Below the pieces are notes generated by a model. It was not told where the DNA came from and did not search any database. It saw only the letters and a list, made by a program, of their open reading frames with translations. Below are positions 7,101 to 12,413 of a stretch of 12,413 nucleotides of DNA, in pieces. How positions within the stretch are numbered: the first letter of the stretch is position 1; every line of letters begins with the position of its first letter. This stretch comes from JBFJVZ01 sp041623895 (GTDB lineage Bacteria; Planctomycetota; Planctomycetia; Pirellulales; Pirellulaceae): NCBI GenBank assembly GCA_041623895.1, contig JBFJVZ010000222.1:1-12413 (forward strand), read 5' to 3'. The translations under genes and the position numbers were made by a program.

Positions 7101-9160
7101 AAACCTATTACTCCTACAGTGACGACGAGATGTCGCTGAGTGCGCACCTGAACGCGGTCGTAGAGTTCTTGAAAGGCGATGTGAGCGAAGCCGATTTGCC
7201 GCCGACCGATTTTCATTGGTTCCCCTTGCTGGGACCAATCTCGATGAAAGCCTGGGAAGCAATGTGGTTGGCCAAGAGTGCGGAGCTCGGCAGCAAAGAC
7301 AAGACTGCGGTTCCCTGGGCGGAACTGCTGGAATTGGCACTCAGTCTGGGCCTTTACGATTTGCCCGGCGAGTTCGCAGAGATGACGGGCCTGCCCGAGG
7401 GGGCGAAAAAAACCACCTATGGATACGACGTCGATGTGGACAGCGGCGCGTCCTTTGCCTTTCGTGATGGCGATGACGCTTACATTGTGATCGAAAACGA
7501 CGGTTACAATTCCGATCCCTATTCTTTTCTCCGCTACTCGACAGGTAAGCAACCAGGCACGCCGCCAGGGTACAAGGTCAAAGGCGTCAAGAAGCTGAAG
7601 CCGGACTGGAGTGTTCAGCAGATGCAGGCGTTCATCCAAACGGCCAAGGCAGCCGAGCAACTGCCACTGCCGACGCCCACGGAGCTGGCGGACACCGCTG
7701 AATCCTTGAACGCATCGCCCGGCGAAATCGGTTTGATCTGGTTGGCCGGGCTGAAGATGAATAGTTATGAAAACAATTTCTTGCCGCCCGACGTCCGTAA
7801 GGCATTAGGGCTGAAGGTCACCGAGGTCAGTGCCGCAAAACAATCACTCAGCAATTTGAAGGACTCGGTGCGCGAGAAACTGTTCGCCTCCGTCTTAAGT
7901 CTAGGACCGGAAGCTCCGTTTGCTGAGGACCGCCGTTCGGTTTTGGCTGCGATTGAGAAAGCTTGGAAATCAAGAATGCCCAAGCGATTGTCAATCGACG
8001 CGGCGCTGCAAAAGCGACTTTCGGCGATATCGCGGCAATCACGCTGGCAAACCATCGATCATGAAGAGCTGTTGTCGGCCGCTGCTGATCCGGCAAAGGC
8101 GCCGGCCCTGCAGCCCAGAGCAATGGAAATCAAGCCAGTCAAAACCAAGTGGTCGGTTGATTTGGCGATTTCCGCTGATGGTAAGCATGAATTCGATGCC
8201 GGCATCCTGCGATCGGCGGCTCACTTGGTCGGCTTGGTACATGCGGAGTGTGCTGCCGGGGCAGCGGCCAGGGGCGAAATGCCTGCCTTGATCACTCAGA
8301 TCAAAAAACTGCTCGATGATAAACGGACGTTGTTGACGCTGCGGGACTTGTCAATTTACGACTACGGCAACGGCAAGAAAATCAAGCCGGTCCAGTGGGT
8401 CGAAAAGTATGTCGGCAAAACAAAATCCGATAAGAACAAGATCGCCCGTCTGGATGAAGGCCTGATCGTGGCTGCCGCGACGGTCGATGCTCATGAGGTC
8501 GTGGTCGGATTCCGACCGGCGCTGCTAAAAGATGCGGCCGATCTGGCGCGATTAAAAGGAATCACCGCTGTCGAAGTCGCTGAAAACTATGGTGTCAATG
8601 GCGAACTCGTGCCGCTGGCTCTGCTACTGAAAAGTCCCGGCGTGCAAAAACTGGTCAAAGACTTTGTCTCCAGCGACTTACCGGAAGGTGCGTGGCCACA
8701 GAACCCGAACCTTACTGCGGCCAAAACGGTGGCGGCGGTTGCCAAGCAACATAAGTTCAGCGCCGACGCGGCCGCGCTGTATTTACAGGTGCTTGCTCTC
8801 CCCGACCCGACGACCGCGAACATCCGAAAGTGGAACGATTGGAAACCAGCGACAATTAAGAAAGCGACTGCTGAATTGATCAAAGCGAAGTTGGTGCTGG
8901 AAGCGAAACGGGCACGTGCCGGACGCAATATCTTCCTTCCCGGTGAGTGGGCGGAACTGAAAGCACCTTGGCTGCCAATCGAAACCTGGAAACACAAACA
9001 TTTGTGCGAACCGGAATTCGATGTCGGCGAGCAATGGCCTGCGGGCGGCCCAATGGTATTCAGGCCCTATGGTGACTTGTTCGCAGCGGCCTGGCAGCGA
9101 GTCGTCGACGGCGATGTGCCGAAGTACGAGGAAGTGAAAGGGAAGGGACGCAAGAAGTAA
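4109..9160 (+). CDS. Giant 1683-aa uncharacterised protein coupled to DUF4132, C-terminal winged-helix-like segment
   Basis: A cytosolic protein with no signal peptide, membrane helix or recognisable enzyme motif; a search by eye for a Walker P-loop failed. Residues about 70-560 are mostly amphipathic helices suggestive of TPR/HEAT-like repeats (for example EEVGRTFKDLGNFTYAGRAL, 143-162, and EEAFKIFRDLCVRRTRGG, 213-230). Residues about 560-870 are beta- and aromatic-rich (NYWIWDPAGRTVVAVVEDFE, 835-854). A basic linker follows at about 908-922 (NRKSSRRKK), then more helices (890-1100), a short beta patch (1104-1145) and further helices. Near the C-terminus, 1567-1620 (PTTANIRKWNDWKPATIKKA, then RARAGRNIFLPGEW) reads like a winged helix-turn-helix. 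From memory, actinobacterial and myxobacterial proteins annotated only as 'DNA-binding protein' share these helical and C-terminal blocks. It is translated from a strong Shine-Dalgarno and overlaps the DUF4132 gene by one base. GTG 4106 is the alternative start. The function is unknown; a partnership with the DUF4132 protein is inferred from coupling. Confidence 0.8.
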   Translation: MNVATLRLEAGGLVPVKTKVDEAATEQIVARTYCHPALGGRPVVRLASDRLGEAEDLAMEFLGFDKPAVSKPLAVQHRRSLSFAAWALINDSDNARYALDLVKRMKAAARKAKSKPGHAWDAYMEFSKELGKSAAHFLPPYWEEVGRTFKDLGNFTYAGRALTRSLEAERVHALESDRARRRDVVLEFVLAGCLAGKALSDYASDLMDQYSPEEAFKIFRDLCVRRTRGGMAPWAAMPKDFAKVAKAADLDGDAELETWLEEVIETPAMGRVSIQFWKTCKKHVQRIVQRNPSFAVALLRHTKPEETYYDDKTLPWIELLKNWGVLEYLWQDEHNGAPPLGEPIAEWFGRVLRFELPVSLTVLEMLEKLQPRLKDEDVPLPLSLKQRYRSDVIDIDVLETCLASGIKVDDPPEEMGVTFDGWLMAEPDHPFRNSDIVHSAKDDRFKTAILSALTEAISCRGGAHSRGWRQEDVLQRPFPEAAGERPGIMKLWHEHFAGVLANLDGCGLASFRIAVGQLQQTFWPESLQHFPDLAEQLNRIDPAEMLMRTLQAGVFAEYGWTDLEAAIKEHKLNIKRDRYGDTNIQLLFPDVLVQDGVKAVAVGPKGVRSWEMKLPKKAEIESLYPVADDLAIEYQDRSSYERFLIWASDPKTKHKAEYRSRYGTTTPTATELDDGSLFIGTRAVRPADKKLPETKDYLHDGERFWRVEREYVGGEDGYQTTVDEIDPQTGKKIRTSVPAFFEKTDGGEIDYDISELFAAPKGLDDSPLGISQRLIGWKTIKRRDASYVGEGIDGRRWDKPLITPQGDAARPIALLPQPGTDEYLPVTTHGGRSGNYWIWDPAGRTVVAVVEDFEDFNEDEPSEQVLVLPIRFWHLMKVRDQGSSKILRKLTEKQSQELLAAAAADLTNRKSSRRKKTQDDGGKATVGRILPVVEKLIPQAPEPLQLGVARTVQLAAEQAAAFTAIRDSATAGKSGQQISATGARDPKVDAAAAHWGFETYYSYSDDEMSLSAHLNAVVEFLKGDVSEADLPPTDFHWFPLLGPISMKAWEAMWLAKSAELGSKDKTAVPWAELLELALSLGLYDLPGEFAEMTGLPEGAKKTTYGYDVDVDSGASFAFRDGDDAYIVIENDGYNSDPYSFLRYSTGKQPGTPPGYKVKGVKKLKPDWSVQQMQAFIQTAKAAEQLPLPTPTELADTAESLNASPGEIGLIWLAGLKMNSYENNFLPPDVRKALGLKVTEVSAAKQSLSNLKDSVREKLFASVLSLGPEAPFAEDRRSVLAAIEKAWKSRMPKRLSIDAALQKRLSAISRQSRWQTIDHEELLSAAADPAKAPALQPRAMEIKPVKTKWSVDLAISADGKHEFDAGILRSAAHLVGLVHAECAAGAAARGEMPALITQIKKLLDDKRTLLTLRDLSIYDYGNGKKIKPVQWVEKYVGKTKSDKNKIARLDEGLIVAAATVDAHEVVVGFRPALLKDAADLARLKGITAVEVAENYGVNGELVPLALLLKSPGVQKLVKDFVSSDLPEGAWPQNPNLTAAKTVAAVAKQHKFSADAAALYLQVLALPDPTTANIRKWNDWKPATIKKATAELIKAKLVLEAKRARAGRNIFLPGEWAELKAPWLPIETWKHKHLCEPEFDVGEQWPAGGPMVFRPYGDLFAAAWQRVVDGDVPKYEEVKGKGRKK

Positions 9161-9180
9161 GAATTGATTTCGATCGATTC
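9161..9180 (+). terminator. UUCG-loop hairpin directly after the giant gene
   Basis: GAATTGAT (9161-9168) pairs with ATCGATTC (9173-9180), eight pairs including one T-G wobble, around a TTCG tetraloop, starting at the first base after the TAA. No T-tract follows. It could mark or protect the mRNA 3' end, or assist termination together with the palindromes at 9220-9272. Confidence 0.35.
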
Positions 9181-9219
9181 TGGCTTTGCGTGCGGGCACG
9201 CCGGTTCCTGCAAAACATT

Positions 9220-9272
9220 GTAGGCCAGGACCAGTCCTGGCGATATTGCTGCCAGGACAAGTCCTGGCCTAC
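9220..9272. repeat. BIME/REP-like inverted pair of GTAG-GCCAGGAC hairpins
   Basis: Arms 9220-9241 and 9251-9272 are inverted copies (20 of 22 positions; the two differences fall in the small loop), with 9 nt between them. Each arm starts from its outer end with GTAG and then has a perfect 8-bp stem GCCAGGAC/GTCCTGGC with a 2-nt loop (CA or TT). The whole can also fold into one long hairpin. It lies between convergent genes, 59 nt after the giant gene and 21 nt beyond the terC stop, so it can act as a bidirectional terminator. The GTAG-plus-hairpin pair is the hallmark of REP elements moved by RAYT transposases. The remainder of the 9161-9293 gap shows only the UUCG hairpin. Confidence 0.7.
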
Positions 9273-9293
9273 GATCTAAACCAAACTCATGCA

Positions 9294-10184
9294 TTAGTGG
9301 CTGGCTTGCGCTGCCTGTTGTGCCAGCAGCTTCTTTTGAAACCGCGACTGCGCGACGTCGACGATAATCAGCACGGCTAGCACAAAGTAAAACGTACTTT
9401 TCGCCATCGCCGTGACGTGATGTCCGAACAACTCAAGTTCAGCCTTGTGTCCCCCTTCGCTGACCAGCATCACGCCCACGATGAACAAGATGAACAAGCC
9501 CAGCACTTCGTACATTCGATTCCGCTTGAGAAATTCTGCGACATGATCCGCCAGCCACATCATCATTATCCCGCCGATGATGATCGCGGTTGCCATGATT
9601 GTCAGATCCTCGGTCAACGCCATCGCGCTAAGAATGGAATCGAAGGAGAACACAAGGTTCATCGCCACGATCAAGGAGACCGCCTTGAAAACCGTGTTGC
9701 GGGCATTCTTTTCTCCTTCGTGTTCGATATCGTGGACCGACAACAGATGAAAGATTTCTTTCAAGGCGGTCCAGAGAATGAACGCGCCGCCGAACAGCAC
9801 GATCAAGCTATGACCAGAGATTTGGGCGGAGATGAAATCAGATCGAAAACCAAAGAACGGTTCGTCCAGTGCCTTGACAAGATTAACAACGACGAACAGC
9901 AAGCCAATACGAAAGATGATGGCCAAACCAATCCCCAGCTTGCGGACCATCGACTGCTTACTTTCCTCGACACGCTTGCTTTCGATCGAGATATACAGCA
10001 GGTTGTCAAAGCCAAGCACTGCCTGCAGCAACACCAACATGCCGAGCGTAAAGATGCCTGAAATCGAAAACAGGGTTTCGGCCACTGCTTCGCCCGCTGC
10101 TGCTGTTTCGCCGTCGGCGGCCACGCTGGCAAGCATGCCTGGAAGCCAATCAGTCTGTTGCACCAAATCAATCATCGTCTGCAT
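9294..10184 (-). CDS. terC: TerC family integral membrane protein
   Basis: A 296-aa inner-membrane protein of the TerC/LysE-related superfamily. Members such as Alx and TerC are linked to metal (manganese) export, tellurite resistance and metallation of exported proteins. About eight hydrophobic helices are visible, beginning near residues 36-57, 82-102, 122-140, 164-185, 189-210, 226-241 and 262-278. The two family motifs with membrane-embedded acidic residues are present: LGFDNLL (57-63) and FSFDSILSA (179-187). A charged cytosolic stretch with histidines (HLLSVHDIEHEGEKN, 146-160) lies between the halves. The N-terminal 35 residues are polar and poorly conserved in type. The ATG at 10184 has no clear Shine-Dalgarno, and a second Met at residue 4 is possible. 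It is convergent with the giant gene and divergent from the NIPSNAP gene. The exact substrate cannot be told; terC is given as the family symbol. Confidence 0.9.
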   Translation of the reverse strand: MQTMIDLVQQTDWLPGMLASVAADGETAAAGEAVAETLFSISGIFTLGMLVLLQAVLGFDNLLYISIESKRVEESKQSMVRKLGIGLAIIFRIGLLFVVVNLVKALDEPFFGFRSDFISAQISGHSLIVLFGGAFILWTALKEIFHLLSVHDIEHEGEKNARNTVFKAVSLIVAMNLVFSFDSILSAMALTEDLTIMATAIIIGGIMMMWLADHVAEFLKRNRMYEVLGLFILFIVGVMLVSEGGHKAELELFGHHVTAMAKSTFYFVLAVLIIVDVAQSRFQKKLLAQQAAQASH

Positions 10185-10308
10185 CCAATCATTTTGAAAT
10201 CAAAATCGACTCGCGGGATTGTGCCGAAATCGTCGATCCCCGCGCGCAGCGAGATTATGATGTCAGCGCCGGAAACCCACCACCCAACTTGAGCAGCGAG
10301 GTTTTTTG

Positions 10309-11097
10309 ATGAATCGCATCATCGTTAACGCTTGGATTTGCGCACTTTGTGCGGCCGTCACGCTACCAGGTCAGCTGGTGGCGGCAGAAAACGACCCGCA
10401 ATATTATGAGATTCGCAGTTATATCCTTGGCGAAAATGGCAACAGCGACGCGATCGACAACTATTTAAGCAAAGCTTTGTTGCCGGCGCTGGGGCGACAA
10501 GACATTGGCCCGGTGGGTGTCTTTTCTAACTCCCCGAATGATTCATCGGGCAGCCCACGCGTGGTTGTTGTGATTCCCTACAGCAGCGCGGCTGAATTGA
10601 CAACGGTCGGCCGGGCGGTCGAGGCCGACGACCAATACCGAGCGGCCGCAGAAACGTATCTCAGCAACGGCCAGCAGAATCCACCCTACGAAAGAATCTC
10701 CAGCGAATTGTTGGTGGCGATGAAATGCATGCCGCGGTTGCAGGTCCCCGCCGGCAGCTTGGACAATGCGGACCGCGTGTACGAATTACGTTTGTACGAA
10801 AGTGCCAACGAGCGATTGGGCAACTTGAAAGTCGACATGTTCAACAACGGCGAGGTACCGATCTTTTTGGACTGCGGTATTCAACCGATTTTCATCGGGC
10901 AGTGCATCCTGGGCCCGCAGATGCCAAACCTGACCTACCTGACGATGTACCCCAGCGAAGAGGCCCGTAACAAGGCTTGGCAGGCATTTCGCAAGCACCC
11001 TGATTGGCTGGTCCTGAAAGAAGTCGCCAAGTACAAGGGCACCGTCAGTCACATCGACAAATACGTGTTGGTACCAAAAGCGTATTCGCAGATGTAG
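10309..11097 (+). CDS. Secreted two-domain NIPSNAP family protein
   Basis: A 262-aa protein with a signal peptide: basic start MNR, hydrophobic core to about residue 20, likely cleavage after LVAA (residue 26). It is therefore probably periplasmic or cell-surface. The mature part has two ferredoxin-like dimeric alpha/beta barrel units, each opening with the family phrase: YYEIRSYIL (32-40) and VYELRLYES (157-165). The second unit carries the NIPSNAP core, with FNNGEVPIFLDCGIQPIFIG (178-197), LTYLTMYPSEEARNKAW (208-224), FRKHPDWLVL (227-236) and a final IDKYVLVPKAYS. The family is abundant in planctomycetes but has no assigned reaction there. ATG 10309 is preferred over the in-frame TTG at 10306 because GAGG (10298-10301) lies 7 nt upstream of it. 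A -10-like TATGAT (10256-10261) lies in the 124-bp gap shared with terC, without a good -35. Confidence 0.88.
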   Translation: MNRIIVNAWICALCAAVTLPGQLVAAENDPQYYEIRSYILGENGNSDAIDNYLSKALLPALGRQDIGPVGVFSNSPNDSSGSPRVVVVIPYSSAAELTTVGRAVEADDQYRAAAETYLSNGQQNPPYERISSELLVAMKCMPRLQVPAGSLDNADRVYELRLYESANERLGNLKVDMFNNGEVPIFLDCGIQPIFIGQCILGPQMPNLTYLTMYPSEEARNKAWQAFRKHPDWLVLKEVAKYKGTVSHIDKYVLVPKAYSQM

Positions 11098-11157
11098 CGA
11101 GATCGTTGATCGTTGTGCTGCGCCTAGTTATGTCAGATCGAACGTGGTACGTCATTG

Positions 11158-12413
11158 CTAAGTGAGTGCTTCATCACGCATGCCGACGGCCAAACGCATG
11201 ATCGCTTGTTCGCTGATTTCTGCGCGAGAAAGCTCGCCGGTCACGCGGCCTTCGTGCATGACGATGACACGATCGGCCAGCGCCAAGACTTCTTCCATTT
11301 CGCTGCTGACAAACAAAATGGCCAGGCCCTCGGCCGCCAGGCGATCCAGCAAGCTGTAGATTTCTTGTTTGGCACCCACGTCGACACCTCGCGTGGGTTC
11401 GTCCAACATCAGTACTGATGGCTCGCACAACAACCATTTACCCAGGGCGATCTTTTGCTGGTTGCCCCCGGAGAGATTGGCGATGGTCGTCAGCTGTGAC
11501 GCGGTTTTGACCGTCAGTCGATCGATCAAGTCGGCGGTGGATGATTGTTGCCATTTTTGATCGACCCAGGGCGCTGCCTGCGCATCGGTCATGGCAGCGA
11601 TTGTCGCGTTTTCACGTACGCTTGATTCGATCAACAGCCCTGTTCGTTTGCGGTCCTCGGGGACCAAAGCCAAACCGGCCTTGATCGCCTTATTGACGTC
11701 GCCGGGCGGTATCGGTTTGTCCATCACGCGGACGCCGCCCGCGGTGACCAGACGGATGCCAAAGATAGCTTCCAGCAATTCACTGCGTCCGGAACCGACC
11801 AGGCCGGCAATGCCAACGACTTCGCCGCTGCGGACAGAAAGATTGATCGGCTCATCGCTTAGATCCTGAACCTGCAGTCCGGAAACTTCCAAGCGCACGT
11901 CACCGGGCGTTTGCACGTCGCGGTCGTACAAGTGATCGACGTCACGTCCAACCATCGCGGCAACCATTGGATCGTGGGCAATTTGTTGACCGGTCAACAT
12001 GCCGGCGTTGCGACCGTCGCGAAGCACTTCCACACGATCAGCCAACCGCACGACTTCAGCCAAGCGATGCGAAATGTAAACCACGCTGACATTGTGCTTG
12101 TGCAGCGATTCGACCACCTCGAATAGCCGTTCCGCCTCGCGCGTGCTCAAGCTGCTGGTTGGTTCGTCCATGATCACGATCGAAGCATCGGTGGAGAGTG
12201 CTTTGGCGACTTCGACCAGTTGGCGGGCAGCGGTGGAAAGTGCGGCCAAACTGGATTTGGGGTCCACGTGCAAGCCAACGCGTTGCAAGTACATGGCGGC
12301 ATCATCAACCATCTTGCTGCGGTCGACCCAACCAACGCGGTTTGGCTCACGGCCTAAGAAAATGTTTTCCGCGACACTTAGATTCTCATGCAGATTCAAT
12401 TCTTGATGGATCA
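11158..12413 (-). CDS. Sugar ABC transporter ATP-binding protein, CUT2 (RbsA/MglA) type, 5' end cut off
   Basis: This is the ATPase of a monosaccharide importer (ribose, galactose or xylose class), acting at the cytoplasmic face of the inner membrane with a permease and a binding protein. The frame runs into the right window edge (first visible residues IHQELNLHENLSVAENIFLG), so about 85 N-terminal residues with the first Walker A are outside. Domain 1 shows the Q-loop (Q3), the signature LSTAARQLVE (58-67), Walker B IVIMDEPTSSL (78-88) and the H-loop VVYISH (110-115). Domain 2 has the degenerate Walker A typical of the family (GLVGSGRSE, 203-211, R for K), LVPEDRKRTG (249-258), signature LSGGNQQK (313-320) and Walker B VLMLDEPTRGVD (333-344). 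In domain 1 the usual glycine of the signature is alanine (LSTAA), a common CUT2 variation. The substrate is undetermined, so no symbol is given. It converges on the NIPSNAP gene; the 60-bp gap shows no clear terminator. Confidence 0.95.
   Translation of the reverse strand, partial: IHQELNLHENLSVAENIFLGREPNRVGWVDRSKMVDDAAMYLQRVGLHVDPKSSLAALSTAARQLVEVAKALSTDASIVIMDEPTSSLSTREAERLFEVVESLHKHNVSVVYISHRLAEVVRLADRVEVLRDGRNAGMLTGQQIAHDPMVAAMVGRDVDHLYDRDVQTPGDVRLEVSGLQVQDLSDEPINLSVRSGEVVGIAGLVGSGRSELLEAIFGIRLVTAGGVRVMDKPIPPGDVNKAIKAGLALVPEDRKRTGLLIESSVRENATIAAMTDAQAAPWVDQKWQQSSTADLIDRLTVKTASQLTTIANLSGGNQQKIALGKWLLCEPSVLMLDEPTRGVDVGAKQEIYSLLDRLAAEGLAILFVSSEMEEVLALADRVIVMHEGRVTGELSRAEISEQAIMRLAVGMRDEALT

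Noticed and set aside
9417..10061. 214-codon plus-strand frame rich in His, Gln and Asp opposite terC
   Set aside because: It lies entirely antisense to a clear TerC membrane protein. The polar composition is what the complement of hydrophobic codons gives.
10306..10308. TTG start for the NIPSNAP protein
   Set aside because: ATG 10309 has better Shine-Dalgarno spacing (7 nt from GAGG) and is the stronger codon.
11098..11157. Short GATCGTT repeat (GATCGTTGATCGTT) between the convergent NIPSNAP and ABC genes as a terminator
   Set aside because: It is a direct repeat and does not form a stable hairpin; no T-run follows on either strand.
12397..12399. TTG as the start of the ABC ATPase
   Set aside because: The frame continues to the window edge with the conserved Q-loop residues IHQEL, so the true start lies outside the window.

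Overview
The window looks like chromosomal DNA of a planctomycete, most likely a Rhodopirellula/Pirellulales-type organism. This is an inference from several things: moderately GC-rich coding sequence with mixed Shine-Dalgarno use, a secreted NIPSNAP-domain protein, a planctomycete-style mix of short operons and divergent or convergent single genes, and REP/BIME-like palindromes in the intergenic gaps. No database search was possible, so family names rest on motifs and recall.

Layout from left to right. A minus-strand gene (1-154) is cut by the left edge; it starts with GTG behind a strong GGAGG site and encodes a single-pass membrane protein N-terminus. A 260-bp divergent region follows, with three copies of a 13-bp repeat and a plausible promoter for nadC (415-1344, quinolinate phosphoribosyltransferase, NAD synthesis). 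Next is a WcaJ/WbaP-type undecaprenyl-phosphate sugar-1-phosphate transferase (1427-2848) that would start exopolysaccharide or O-unit assembly. A 331-bp gap (2849-3179) holds a BIME-like double hairpin, a possible terminator, and a possible decayed antisense reading frame with one in-frame stop.

The most interesting part is a two-gene unit at 3180-9160. It consists of a free-standing 309-aa DUF4132-type protein that overlaps, by the A of TGATG, a giant 1683-aa uncharacterised cytosolic protein. The giant has an alpha-helical repeat-like N-terminus, a beta/aromatic-rich middle and a C-terminal winged-helix-like segment. DUF4132 proteins elsewhere (E. coli YehI in the yeh locus) sit near MoxR AAA+ ATPases, vWA proteins and SWIM proteins, but none of these is present here. 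The pair therefore looks like an orphan or split version of that poorly understood system.

The unit ends in a small hairpin and a second BIME-like element, then meets a convergent TerC-family membrane protein (9294-10184, minus). Divergent from terC is a secreted two-domain NIPSNAP protein (10309-11097). The right end is the 3' part of a CUT2 (RbsA/MglA-type) sugar ABC transporter ATPase on the minus strand (11158-12413), cut by the window edge. No tRNA, rRNA, CRISPR array, insertion sequence or phage gene was seen.
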